Part shown: positions 12,278 to 44,158 of the stretch, one piece after another
Position numbering within the stretch: the stretch's first letter is position 1
How the letters are laid out: each line of letters starts with the position of its first letter
Made by a program: the position numbers and the translations under genes
Notes under the pieces: generated by a model
What the model was told of the DNA's origin: nothing
Seen by the model: the letters and a program-made list of their open reading frames with translations, nothing else
Database searches by the model: none
NCBI GenBank assembly: GCA_009823395.1
Contig: CM020501.1
Coordinates: 19,447,361-19,511,360 of the forward strand
Direction of reading: 5' to 3'
Source: Thamnaconus septentrionalis
Lineage: Eukaryota; Chordata; Actinopteri; Tetraodontiformes; Monacanthidae
DNA: 64,000 bases

Positions 12278-13626
12278 CGGAACTGAGTGGACGGATTTCA
12301 GAGACGTGGACACAGTTTGTGATGCGGGCGGCAAAATTTCGATTGATTTTTTTTTTTTTTATATTGGTAAGAGCTCCTTTGCAGTTCCGACACTCCATGA
12401 CAAAAAGAGGATCTCTGGGTTTCCAACACGCTTGAGATTGGGGGGTTGACGGCACCTGCCAGCAGAGAGCCATTGGGTTCCCAAACCACACACAATGTCA
12501 ATGCCACATTTTAACTTTTGTCCAGTTAGGTCCAGTAAGGTCCAGTGTGTAAAATTTGGCTTGATTTATTAATTTTATGTTGGTAAAAGCTTAACATACT
12601 GGCCATGAATACATTAACAAAAGTGTATACTCGCAGTACAATAAAAGTAATTTGGTTTTCCTACCCTTAGAACGGTTCTCATATATATATATATAACAAT
12701 ATACTCCTAGTCTCCTAGTCAGCTGCCATCTTGTGTCACCATTTTTTAAGAAAGCCTGTCTGACAGTGGCCCGAGACACGAAACGCGCTGAGAGGTGGGC
12801 TTCCTTAAAGTTTTTGCACTTTGGACCTTTTCGTGTGACAAGGGTACCAGGGTTCCCACGATCATGGGAAACCTGGAAAAGTCATGGAATTTGCACACGC
12901 AATTTTCAATCCTAGAAAATGTGACTGAAAGCTTTGGAGAAGTCACAAAATTTGACTGTGCCCCTAACGAACAAGCACAAAGTGTTTGTTGTTCTACCAT
13001 AATGTTGGCTAAGCGTCGCCCCCGCGTCTCCTCTCTCCAACTTCTGAACTCCAATTTTGAACGTTTTAAGCAATTATTCTACCATAAGGTAATTGGCAAT
13101 GGTTCACATTTCTTTTAAGTAGGAAATTTCGGTATTTATAGGTTACGGTAAGTATTATAGAAATTTTGTCGGTGAAAATGAGTTATGGATCTATGACCGA
13201 AGAAAAAAAAATGAGTGAGTTGGCCCCGCCCCTTACACACTTAGTATTTTAAGCATCCAGGTTTATGTGAGGTCCATAGAATAAACCTGTCCACGTACCC
13301 TGCATGTGACATTCAGGTGTGTGTGTGTGTGTGAGTGGTGTGCGTGCGTGCGTGCGTGTACAACTCTCTGCATCACGGCATCTCTTGACTGTTATAATAC
13401 AAATGTACGCTGACAATACCGGATTATTTTTGTGTGTTAATCACAAAGCAGCGTGAGTCACATTTTTTTAAGACTCATTTATTGTCCTATATTTTGTAAG
13501 TTGAATTAGAAAAGATTAAATTAACATTTAAAAGAAATGGGAGCATTTCTTTTTAAAACAAAAACATTTTTTCTCATCTATTTTTTGGAGGGGAAAATAA
13601 ATGTGCATTTTTTGCACAGAGAATTA

Positions 13627-13657
<31 letters not shown>

Positions 13658-13750
13658 TATGAATGTTTTTAAAGTTTTGAAGGAACAAATCAAATCTCAA
13701 ATCTATGGCATGTTAAGCCTTGAAAATGTGTGTTCTCTGATGGTAGAAAG
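12278..13750. other. 3' flank of dennd1c, with repeat fragments and no gene seen
   Basis: It holds dennd1c 3' UTR, two decayed pieces of the TTAA-flanked repeat (about 12316-12380 and 12520-12760), a dispersed repeat starting GGGTTCCCACGATCATGG (about 12847-13110), short GT/GC runs at 13318-13358 and a TA run at 13635-13660. Candidate dennd1c polyadenylation signals are AATAAA near 12639 and 13270; I cannot choose between them. Confidence 0.5.
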
Positions 13751-14100
13751 TAGGGATGCACCCATACCAGTATCAGGTCCAATACTAGGTTTGAGTATTC
13801 TGCTCGTACTCGTAAAACATGCGCCGATACCAGGTGTATATGTAAGCATATGACAAATTTTTTTTTTTTATTTGTTTGTACTGCGGTGGTACATGTGACA
13901 GTTGCCGTGTTCTAGAAAGACATGCACAAGGATGTTGTTCAAATAACAGAACACCTGTGGAAAAAAAAAAATCAAAATCAAAGCAATTCTATAATGTTAC
14001 AATGGCCTTATCAAGTATTAAGTAATGGTATTGGTGAGTACTGAAATGCAAGTACTCGCACTCTACTCAGTCGAGAAAAAGCGGTATCAGTGCATCCCTC
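13751..14100. mobile_element. hAT-like MITE with TAGGGATGCACC-type ends
   Basis: The left end reads AGGGATGCACCCATACCAGT and the right end GGTATCAGTGCATCCCT, inverted repeats of about 17 bp with few mismatches. The interior is short and non-coding. These ends are typical of a widespread fish hAT family. Confidence 0.7.
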
Positions 14101-14148
14101 GTGTAGAGGGATAGAAAAGGTCTTGGCAGTGAGTTTTCATATCCCTGA

Positions 14149-14154
14149 TTTATT
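14149..14154 (-). terminator. crb3: Candidate polyadenylation signal for crb3
   Basis: On the minus strand this reads AATAAA, about 360 bp downstream of the crb3 stop codon. No closer canonical signal is obvious. Confidence 0.45.
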
Positions 14155-14515
14155 AAACACCCTTCGTGCATCATACATACAGATTATTTTCTTAATGTTT
14201 TTCAAAAAAAAAAAGCTTTTCAGAGCTTGGCATGAAAGTGCATCACAGTCGTTGCAAGAGTATCCTTCATCAAAGTGTAAAAGACAACATGATTTATGTA
14301 TAAATACACACAATACAATATGAAAAAAAAAGACCTGTACAAAATACACTGTTTCAATATGTGGCAGCAGGATAGACGGGGTGGGAAGATCATGTGGAAA
14401 GGAAAATTCAAAACACACACGCACACAGGCATGCGCACGCGCACACACGCAGTCTTTTTGTTTGTTGTCAACGAGAAATGACTAACAAGCAACGATGGTG
14501 CGCCACCCTGCTGGG

Positions 14516-14737
14516 TCAGATGAGACGCTCCTCTTTGGGCAGCGGCAGCGGCAGGCCGGGCTTCTCCGAGCCGCCAGCTCCCGTCTGCTTCCTCTCCTCG
14601 GCACTGGGCTGGTACGTCCCCTCCATCCGCCGCTTCTTCCTAATGACACACAGCAGCAGCAGCAGAGACAGGCCGAGCAGCGACAGCAGGCACGCCAGCG
14701 CCGGCAGCGAGGTCGGCGTCAACATCAGCACAGCCAT
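14516..14737 (-). CDS. crb3: Crumbs homolog 3 (crb3), last coding exon, possibly the whole ORF
   Basis: The minus strand encodes a 73-residue protein. It has one hydrophobic segment of about 25 residues (roughly 10-33), a basic stop-transfer cluster RKKRR, then the juxtamembrane EGTYQPSAEE block, and the C-terminus KEERLI. EGTY-PS-EE is the FERM-binding motif and ERLI the PDZ ligand of Crumbs proteins, which recruit PALS1, PATJ and PAR6 to define the apical membrane and tight junctions of epithelia. I start at 14737 because that ATG has a strong context (GTGGCCATGG). An in-frame upstream ATG at 14815 would add 26 proline/serine-rich residues. Human CRB3 has a separate signal peptide and a short ectodomain, not seen here, so an upstream exon may be missing from this call. 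Synteny with dennd1c and C3 supports the name. Confidence 0.82.
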   Translation of the reverse strand: MAVLMLTPTSLPALACLLSLLGLSLLLLLCVIRKKRRMEGTYQPSAEERKQTGAGGSEKPGLPLPLPKEERLI

Positions 14738-14968
14738 GGCCACGAGGGAGGGAGGGACGGACGGACGGGTGGAATAACACAGCTGGACGGGCGGGGCCGC
14801 GCTGGGACTGGACACATTTCAACAAGCATTGGGGAAGAGGCAGCAAATGGCAGGTAAACTGTAATAAAATCACCTATTCACACTTTTTTTTTAATCGTCA
14901 TATGCACAGTAAAGCAGGGAGTCATATTACACAGTGAAACTCTTACTCAGTTCATTCTCCTGAAAAAA

Positions 14969-14972
14969 ACTT

Positions 14973-15008
<36 letters not shown>
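14969..15008. repeat. (AC)n microsatellite
   Basis: About 19 AC units, in the region upstream of crb3 on its strand. Confidence 0.9.
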
Positions 15009-15012
<4 letters not shown>

Positions 15013-15143
15013 ATATTGTGAAGTTTAGCAGCATTCCTGCAGAGCATGATGTCATCGTTTCTTCATCTCACCACCCCCCAAAAAAACCCTCAAATCCACA
15101 GAAGGAAGCTGGGGAGCTCTGACCAGACCAGCGCAGTCTGGAA

Positions 15144-15214
15144 CAGTCATCTCACCAAAAAGATGACTGTTTTTGGTGAGATGTTGTGTATCACGCATGA
15201 TGATACACAACATC
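15144..15214. other. Overlapping perfect hairpins (alternative stem structure)
   Basis: Three perfect stems overlap. Stem A has 9-bp arms at 15144-15152 and 15161-15169. Stem B has 14-bp arms at 15148-15161 and 15170-15183. Stem C has 14-bp arms at 15180-15193 and 15201-15214. A and B share bases and exclude each other. B and C share GATG at 15180-15183. No coding sequence covers the site. The role is unknown; it may be a decayed foldback transposon end. Confidence 0.75.
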
Positions 15215-15798
15215 GTACAAACGAGATGATTTCCCTCAGTGCACGGCCGCCCTGAGTGCGAGCAGACCTCGTGCAAAAATGACTTTGACCAACGACCCAG
15301 TGCTGACATGGGCTGCTTGTCTGTTTGTTTTTAATTTGAGATTAAAAAAGAAAACCACACACACAGCAGAGCACAGTCTCAAATGTCAGCACAGGAGTCC
15401 GTTAGCATTTCGCTTGCAGGCAACAAAGGCGGGCTTGTTTATTTTCTCACAGGTCAGAGCTGCTGCACCGGCTCCTATTACGGTGATTAGCGGGTTCTTC
15501 TGTCTTGCGGAAAAAAATATGTACTATTAAGAAACTTTTTTTTCTCACTTGGCTGAAGCCCATCAGAAATAGAGAGAAAGAAAATGAGAATGTAGGCTGT
15601 TAAAGATGATTCTTTGTTTCAAACATTGACTTTTTTTTTCTTTTTTTTTTTAAATGTCCACAACAACACTTCTTCTTCTGTGTGTTTTTCAGCAGTTGCC
15701 ATTATCTGATTTAGGGGAAGTTTCCATGTATTAAACACAGAAGCGGAAGTCATTGAAATACAGCTGCGATTAAAAGGTTGCCCCCCAAATCCTCCAGA

Positions 15799-15799
<1 letters not shown>

Positions 15800-15842
<43 letters not shown>
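15800..15842. repeat. (GT)n microsatellite
   Basis: About 21 GT units. Confidence 0.95.
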
Positions 15843-15846
<4 letters not shown>

Positions 15847-16082
15847 CCATTCAATGCCCCACACCCCTTAACCTCCTGCCCCCATCGTTTTGGTAAATGT
15901 CATATGCAATAAGTGAAAAATTGGAAATGAGAAATATTCATATTTCAAGTGATACATTGTAATCTAAAATTGAAAAAAAAAAAAATTTAGACTTGAAACC
16001 ATGTCTATCCCATTTTTAGAAAGGGTGGTCCCCAGCAGGCACCTCTATGTCCACTGTCCTCACTGGGCCATATGAACAAGCG

Positions 16083-16084
<2 letters not shown>

Positions 16085-16160
<76 letters not shown>

Positions 16161-16194
16161 GGAATGCGCGCGCGCGCGCACACACACACACACA
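16085..16194. repeat. Compound (TG)n(AG)n(CG)n(CA)n microsatellite
   Basis: A TG run is followed by about 17 AG units, a short CG run (16167-16178) and a CA run. The alternating purine-pyrimidine parts could adopt Z-DNA. Confidence 0.9.
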
Positions 16195-16289
16195 GTAAAG
16201 TCATACATGCACTATACCTCGCCATTTGTTCTCACACCCCTGTATTTACACAAACACCGAAACTGCGGCACAGCCGGGTCTACAAGGCA

Positions 16290-16680
16290 AACTCACCTCA
16301 CATCTCGTGCCCAGTTCGCGCGTTCCACGTCGCTCCTCGCGTTGTGTGGAAACGGCAGCACGCACCTTCGTCTTTCGGCGGCCCCCTCGTTTCTACCCTG
16401 CGCCGGGCGCTTCCTCGCATTACTACTGGCCCCTCACGAGACGGCTGCGTGCCTCCGAACTGACGGAATGCGACCGCTCCTGCTCCACCTGTTCAACCGG
16501 AAACTGGCCAGGCAGGAAGTCAAGTGCCGCCCGCTGCTGCCGCCGCCGCCGCCCGCAAGAAGAAACCGTGAAGTATCCGCACGGTTCGTGTGCGCCCGCG
16601 ACGCGTGAACGCACCTGCCAGCCCCCCGTGGACAGGTGAGGTGGCTCGCGGTTGAGCGCGAGTTCCCGCTGGGCCGAGGT
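16290..16680. promoter_or_regulatory. CpG-rich stretch, candidate crb3 promoter / first exon
   Basis: CpG is frequent here (for example GCGCGTTCCACGTCGCTCCTCGCG-like sequence and CCGCCGCCGCC), unlike the depleted flanks. It lies upstream of crb3 on the minus strand, and no other gene starts nearby. Assignment to crb3 is inferred from position only. Confidence 0.45.
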
Positions 16681-16973
16681 AACAATCACAACTGTTGTAA
16701 TAATAATAATAATAATAATAATGAGAGCAGGCCTTCGCTATGGCTCAGTCCCGAATAATAATAATAATAATAATAACCGCAACCGCGCGGCGAGCTTCCG
16801 CGTCCTGCCTGGAACTAGTTCCCTAGTAGTCGGACTCACCTGCCTGGCAGCTCGCCCAATCGGATGCATCACGTGACTCGCCTGCACCTATCAGTCACGG
16901 CTGCAAATATTTGAGTTTCTGTTTGTCCACCGGTTGTGCCGATTTTTCCGCTCGCTGCAAATGCAGTTGGTGT

Positions 16974-17645
16974 CTAGTGATGGGAATTCCGTCAATTTTT
17001 AGAGAACCGGTTCTTTTGGCTCTATCGGCTCGCTAAAAAGAGCCGTCTCTTTTGGCTCCCAAGCGATTCCTTAGATTTAGTTTTTATTTTTATTTTTATT
17101 TTTATTTTTTGCTCAAATTGTTTTATCGCCAAATGTATGTACTAAAATGAATTAGTAATGCTCATGAAATGAACAATATTAAATGTGTATTATTTCTACA
17201 TCCAACATAGAACACAGTGGTGTGAAAATAACTATAAAATAACAAAACAAACACCCACCCCAAGACCACTATGTACAAGTGAAAGAACACATCAACGAAA
17301 CATCACAACAAGATAAAAACAAAAAAATTGTAAAAACAAACCCAAAGCAGGATTGAGCTTTTTTTAAAAATAAAAAGGAAAAAAAAAAAGTGTGTGTGTG
17401 TGTGTGTGTGTTATATTAAGGAACTTATTATTCGGTTTATACCGTTTCTAATATTATATAACACTAAAACACGTTCTAAATTGCCGCCAACTCAGACAGC
17501 GACCGGGTGTGGATTGACCTGTTTTCCAGTTCAGCTCTTGAAAAAAGAAAAGAAAAAAAGGCTCCCAATCAAGAGCCGGCTCTCTTCGTTTACTTCAAGT
17601 AACTGACTCTTAGAACCGGTTTATTCGCGAACAACCCATCGCTAG
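16974..17645. mobile_element. hAT-type non-autonomous element with CTAGTGATGGG ends
   Basis: The left end CTAGTGATGGGAATTC faces the right end ACAACCCATCGCTAG, and the subterminal AACCGGTTCT and AGAACCGGTT are also inverted. The interior is AT-rich and non-coding. Confidence 0.65.
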
Positions 17646-18018
17646 TCACGTCAAGGGTCAGAATAAAGAGCAACTGTTTGCTTCACATTTGTGCATTAAA
17701 ATGAAAAAAGAGTTTTTTATTTATTTTTATAGGTGGTGTGGCCCCCGGTGGACCATCATGTGTTTGAATGTATGTATGTTTTCATTTACATATTTTTTCA
17801 TTGAACAGACTTATTTTTAATCATGTCACTCCTTTGATTTCACAATACGGACACACCAGCAAGCTAGTCTGAGTTGCAGCAGGAAGTGAATTTGAGCATG
17901 GTATAGGAATTTTACAACAACAACAAAATACAATATAAGGGGAATGCACAGTGTAGCACCGCCCACCTCTCCCTTGTACATTCTTTGTCTCTTTTAATTA
18001 CAGACACGCACGGGCACG

Positions 18019-18065
<47 letters not shown>

Positions 18066-18510
18066 TCTTTCTCCTGGCTGTCTTCTGAGTTCTCGTCTTG
18101 AGCATTGGCTGGCTCTCTGAATTATAATAAACCTCACATTTCCCAACCACAGTAATGCGGCGTGAGGCCAAAGCTGTGAAATTAAAGACACCGGCAGAGG
18201 CAGCAACTCCTGTGCCTCAATATTGCACAACAACAACAACAACAACAACAACAAAGAAATAAAATACGGCAGCTGAAATAACCAAACAGTCTCTGCAGTG
18301 TGACTGCCCATGTGCCATCTTATCAAGCATTGCAGGCATCTAATGGCTAAAGCACCTGCACACATGACCACCCAGAAATGCAATGCAGTACAAACACAAA
18401 GGGGATAAGCAGAAAGAACAAATCAAATCACATCAGTCACAACATACATTATATATCTAGATTATTATTTTTTTGTCACAGTTTATCCTGCAGTTTATCG
18501 AAACCCGTGT
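17646..18510. other. Intergenic region between crb3 and C3 copy 1
   Basis: No gene is seen. It includes an (AC)n run at 18018-18062 and a CAA run near 18225-18254. Confidence 0.5.
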
Positions 18511-18557
18511 GTTCTTGCTGACTGTTTATCTTAGATAACAAGCCCCCTTTCACAACC

Positions 18558-18580
18558 ACTGCTGGGAAATTATGTGCAAC
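18558..18580 (+). promoter_or_regulatory. Possible acute-phase element upstream of C3 copy 1
   Basis: ACTGCTGGGAAATTATGTGC contains the CTGGGAA core of the IL-6/STAT3 acute-phase response element. A near-identical ACTGCTGCTGGGAAATGATG occurs at 52570-52589 upstream of C3 copy 3. C3 is a liver acute-phase gene in vertebrates. Function is inferred from sharing and motif only. Confidence 0.35.
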
Positions 18581-19009
18581 TGTCCGTGTGTTTATACATC
18601 ATACATTGATTTTCGTGCATTGTCGTGTTTGTGCTGCATGGGCAGCCTGCCCAATTCTTACGAAATTAACAACTTTCCTCCAACTTCAGAAAACTTGACT
18701 GTGACTTTGACATTGCTTGAAAAATTGCAAGGCCGGCATTAAGATAATAAAAAAGAAAAAAAATATTTTATTTTATTTATTTTTTTATTTTTTCGAAAAA
18801 TCCTAATATTTTCTGTTTAACAGCACATTTACAGGCCTCATGCACGCCACTTAACCTTTGTACTGGACCCTGAAGATTTACTAGAAACTATCAGAGATGT
18901 TTCATTTGACTATTTTTATTGACTTACTTGACTTTTTGACAGCCTTTGATGTGGGTAACATGTAGGCGTGTGTGACATGAACATTTTGTGCGGATGGAGG
19001 GAGGGGGGA

Positions 19010-19019
19010 GGATAAAAGC
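19010..19019 (+). promoter_or_regulatory. c3: TATA-like box of C3 copy 1
   Basis: GGATAAAAGC lies about 50 bp before the start codon. Related boxes occur at the same distance or nearly so in copy 2 (GGTAAAAGC, 41211) and copy 3 (GGATAAAAGC, 52630), followed in all three by GCAGACCAGGAT just before the ATG. Confidence 0.6.
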
Positions 19020-19063
19020 AGTGTGGTGCTTGGGGGCGTTGAGAGCAGACCAGGATCGGGAAG

Positions 19064-40151
<21,088 letters not shown>

Positions 40152-40287
40152 AAGGATGCTGCTGCTTTATTGGCCTCAGTGTTCCAATGAACATTTTACT
40201 TGGATGAAATTTGCGAGGCTCTCAGTAAAAATGTGTCTCCGAATTGATTAAAGTGTGCTCGATGCTCATTGTATTGTGTTTTTTCTT

Positions 40288-40293
40288 AATAAA
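40288..40293 (+). terminator. c3: Polyadenylation signal AATAAA of C3 copy 1
   Basis: It lies about 140 bp after the stop codon, in ...TTCTTAATAAAAAGAC.... Confidence 0.65.
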
Positions 40294-40489
40294 AAGACAT
40301 TGGATAAAGATTATGGTAGAGCTAGTAGAGTGAAGACAGGAACCATACGATTTATTGTAAGGCATCTCTAGGTCGGCTCTTTAGCAACACAAAGTGCTCG
40401 ACAAAAAACATTTTATTATGATGGCATTAAATTAAGTTTTTAACAGGTGTTATATATGACTTTTCTTACATCCTTACTTATCTTACCTT

Positions 40490-41035
40490 GAATAATACAA
40501 AAGGCCTAAAAAAGCACAACAGGCCAGGAATAACAGGCCTGTTGTCAACCGGGGAACAAAGGAGTACAACAAGGAGACAGGTGATGGAGAGCCGAGCAGG
40601 GTCGTTACCGGGGAATCGGTCCGAGGACGAGGCGGAGACAGGGTCGGAGACGGGCTGTGGTCAACCGGGGAACGAAGGAGTACAACGAGGAGACAGGAGC
40701 TGGATCACTGGTGCAATGCAAAACAGATAATCTGGCAACTGGGAAACGTGGGAGACTGGTTAATATAGACAGTGCAGATCAAAGGCGAAGATTGTTGGCT
40801 ATCAAGATAATAGGGGCAGAATGTTGGCTATGGGGCCCTGTGATGAACTGGCGACTTGTCCAGGGTGTCACCCTGCCTTCACCCTAAGACAGCTGGGATA
40901 GGCTCCAGCAGACCCCCGTCACCCTGAATAGGAATAAGCGGGTATACAAGATGAATGGATGGATGTTGGCTATGAAGATCATAGGGGCAGAGTGTTCGCT
41001 TGGAGACCTTGGAGACCGTTTCACCTAATGTACTG
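40490..41035. repeat. Intergenic repeat block with inserted inverted interspersed element
   Basis: Direct repeats of about 44 bp (TCAACCGGGGAACAAAGGAG-type) occur at 40547-40590 and 40661-40704. An inverted copy of the 10165-10473 repeat family (about 40835-40966) is inserted in TGTTGGCTAT, which is present on both sides (near 40822 and 40964) as a target duplication. No gene is present. Confidence 0.55.
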
Positions 41036-41210
41036 CTAAGGTTAGTAGCAACCTCCAAGTAGCAGATCTATTTGAGTGCAATATTTTCTTTTAAAGCTCT
41101 GCAGTGTCAGCTGACTGCCCGCTTGTGATGTGGGGGACTTGAGGGTTTGTGGCATGGGCATCGGTGCAGAAGGGGGGAGGAGGCTGGGAGGAGGAGGGAG
41201 GGGGGGGGGG

Positions 41211-41220
41211 GGTAAAAGCA
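41211..41220 (+). promoter_or_regulatory. Degenerate TATA-like box of C3 copy 2
   Basis: GGTAAAAGCA occupies the position of GATAAAAGC in copies 1 and 3, so the T of the TATA-like core is changed. An 11-base G run directly precedes it. Confidence 0.5.
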
Positions 41221-41827
41221 GGGTGGTGTACGGCGACACTAAAAGCAGACCAGGATAAGGAGAATGAAGAGGACTCTGCTGTGGCTGCTGGCCCCTCTGG
41301 CCTTTGCCTTTTTCACTTCTCCCACCGATGGAGCTCCACTGTAAGTAGACCAGCGGCTCGTTCTTGACAATGTCCAGTTTATGTGTAAAATATCAGTGGA
41401 GAATGATGACACGCAGAAAAGGTTTGTTGGTAAAAAGTGTTTAAAGACTTTCAACAGCATACACACTTTTACCATCGACTCTAGTCTCTTGTTCAAAGTT
41501 CACACACAGCAAACAGATGCTGGAAATATGATGAAATGGTGGATGGATCCAATACTGGATGCAGATCAAGACAATCACTAGATTACTCATTATGTGCCAG
41601 AAGTCATAGCCTGTGTCTGAGCAAGCAGTGTTTTTGTTTATAGGTTTATTTTTTGAGCCAGCACATGCCTTTTCGCTTTTATGCTCCCATTTGCATGCAT
41701 GTGAGAAAACCTCAAGACTAGATATTTGATCTTGGTCTTTTTGACATTAAATTAGATTGAGATTAGTTTAGATTCTCTGAAAAAAAAAAAAAAAACGAGA
41801 AACATTATCAATTGAAAAGGTTGAGCC

Positions 41828-43610
41828 AGGTCTATCCTGCCTCTCTCTCTCATTGGGAGAACAAATTCTGTAAAGATGAATATTCTACCTAAGTTTCTAT
41901 ACTTGTTCCAGGCATTACCTGTTTTCATACCTCAATCCTTTTTCAAGAAATATAATCAAATTATATCCTCCTTCATATGGAATAATAAATCTGCTCGCAT
42001 AAGAAAAGAATTTATGGAAAGACCAAAAGATGTAGGTGGGCTTTCACTTCTGAATCTGCTCACATACTATTGGGCTGCAAATCTTAATGCTATTTCTTTG
42101 TGGTTAAAAGACAGGAATGAGAAGATCCCTGCATGGCTCCAGATCGAAAAGAATACTAGCAGGCCACATTCACTCTCGGCATTACTTTGTGCACCATCAC
42201 CGCCACTAGTTAATACTATTAAGGGTAATATAATTGTAACTCAATCCTTGCGTATAATAAATCAATTCAAAAAATGTCTGGGTGTTCAAAATATCTCTCT
42301 TCACTCACCTGTAATACATAATCACCTTTTTCAACCGTCTTTATTGGACAATGGCTTTAAAATTTGGTATGATAAGGGTATTCATAGTATTGGAAATCTT
42401 TATATCGATAATATCTTTGCCAGCTTTGAACAGCTATCCAAAAAATTCGGACTGACCAAGAGTCATTTTTGGCGATACTTGCAAATTAGGGATTTTACTA
42501 GAAAAAGGTTCGCTAATTTCCCTTCTGTCCCCCCTTCTTCATGCCTAGATTCCATATTAAAAGTTAATATGCTAAATAAGAGGAGAATATCATATATTTA
42601 TTTACGTATTATGGATAGTCGCAACCACTCCATTGCACATATTCGGGAACAATGGGAAAAAGACCTGGGGGCTCCTCTGTCTGACAAGGAATGGGATATG
42701 GCTCTTACTAAGGTTCACTCTTCTTCCATATGCTCAAGACTTGCTTTAATACAGTTCAAAGTGCTACATAGGTTACACTTTTCAAAGGCTAAATTAGCCA
42801 AGATATTTCCCAATGTGGACCCATCGTGTGACAGATGTAAACAGGCTCCAGCTACTTCCTACCATATGTTCTGGTCTTGTCCTAAACTTGTACCTTTGTG
42901 GTTATCCTTTTGTGAAGTTATCTCTAATGCCTATGCCTATAATGTCTCACCTTCTCCTTTTGTTGCCATTTTTGGATTGTATTCTGATCCAATGGGATGT
43001 GTCCCCCCTGATCATCTGCAGAGGGTCATTGCCTTTTCTTCCTTATTAGCCAGACGCTTGATTCTACTTCAATGGAAGGCAGCTACTCCTCCATCACATC
43101 ACCACTGGATCAAGGATGTTATGTTCAATATCAAACTGGAAAAAATCAAATGCACTCTCAATGGCTTCTCTGACCGATTCCACAAAACCTGGGACCCTCT
43201 AATAACATATGTAAATAATCTCCCTGGCCTAGAATTGGAACATTAAGTGTTTACTCCTGCTCTGTTCAATTATTGGTATTTGGTGCACTTGTCTGCTTTT
43301 TGTTGATGTTTTATTTCTTTTCTTTTATTTAGTTTTATTTTATTTATTTATTTATTTTTACATTTGTGTGTGTGTGTGTGTGTGTATGTGCGTGTTGTTT
43401 GTAACACCTTTGTTTTGTTTTTTTGTTGTTGTTTTTTTTGTCGCGTTGACCTTGGCTTTGGTTTGTTATTCTCTTCTACTGGGGTATTCGTTTGTTTGTT
43501 TGTTTTTTCTTTCTCTCTTTTCTCTACTACACTGTTTGTAATATAGAAAGTGTGTTCTTTATATATGTATATGCAAAATCACAAATAAAGTGTTTAAAAA
43601 AAAAAAAAAA
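41828..43610 (+). mobile_element. 5'-truncated L1 LINE insertion with 14-bp target duplication
   Basis: GAAAAGGTTGAGCC occurs at 41814-41827 and again at 43611-43624. Between them lies the 3' part of an L1-type ORF2, an AATAAAG signal and a poly(A) run ending at 43610. It sits in intron 1 of C3 copy 2, with the second TSD copy ending 29 bp before exon 2. Confidence 0.93.
41876..43246 (+). CDS. L1 ORF2 C-terminal fragment (after the reverse-transcriptase core)
   Basis: An open frame of 456 codons reaches a natural stop. It contains a segment typical of the region downstream of the RT palm in fish L1 elements (PVFIPQSFFKKYNQIISSFI, GGLSLLNLLTYYWAANL) and near the end a Cys/His cluster CDRCKQAPATSYHMFWSCPK (C-x2-C-x7-H-x4-C). 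The endonuclease and catalytic RT parts are missing, so it cannot mobilise itself. The open frame suggests a fairly recent insertion. The first Met is arbitrary because the element is truncated. Confidence 0.8.
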   Translation: MNILPKFLYLFQALPVFIPQSFFKKYNQIISSFIWNNKSARIRKEFMERPKDVGGLSLLNLLTYYWAANLNAISLWLKDRNEKIPAWLQIEKNTSRPHSLSALLCAPSPPLVNTIKGNIIVTQSLRIINQFKKCLGVQNISLHSPVIHNHLFQPSLLDNGFKIWYDKGIHSIGNLYIDNIFASFEQLSKKFGLTKSHFWRYLQIRDFTRKRFANFPSVPPSSCLDSILKVNMLNKRRISYIYLRIMDSRNHSIAHIREQWEKDLGAPLSDKEWDMALTKVHSSSICSRLALIQFKVLHRLHFSKAKLAKIFPNVDPSCDRCKQAPATSYHMFWSCPKLVPLWLSFCEVISNAYAYNVSPSPFVAIFGLYSDPMGCVPPDHLQRVIAFSSLLARRLILLQWKAATPPSHHHWIKDVMFNIKLEKIKCTLNGFSDRFHKTWDPLITYVNNLPGLELEH

Positions 43611-44056
43611 GAAAAGGTTGAGCCTGACATCTCTCTTGGCACTTTCTTCACAGGCAGGTGTTGATGGCTCTCAACCTACTGCGGGTTGGAACCACGGAGA
43701 ACATCTTTGTGGAGTGTCAGGACTGCACAGGAGGAGACATCCAGGTGGACATCAGAGTAATGGCACATCCAGCAAAAGACAGAACACTCGCAAAGACAAT
43801 TGTGACCCTGAGCAGAATGAACACCTTCCAGGCACTGGGAAAAATAATGGTATATGAAATGCTGTTTTGCTGCACAGATGTTAGCGATAGAAATACATGC
43901 AGACAGCCAGTGAGCCGCTACTACCAGTTCAGGGGTCATCATTTATTTCTTGAGACAAATCAAATATATTATATCGTCTTTAGCATCAATGGCTCAGTGG
44001 TAATATCACACACTGCAACTTAGTCTTGTACATTTTTGTTGTTGTTTATACATATT

Positions 44057-44066
44057 GATCTATCTG

Positions 44067-44158
<92 letters not shown>
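44057..44158. repeat. (TATC)n tetranucleotide array in C3 copy 2 intron 2
   Basis: About 25 units, with one TGTC variant at the left end. Confidence 0.95.
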
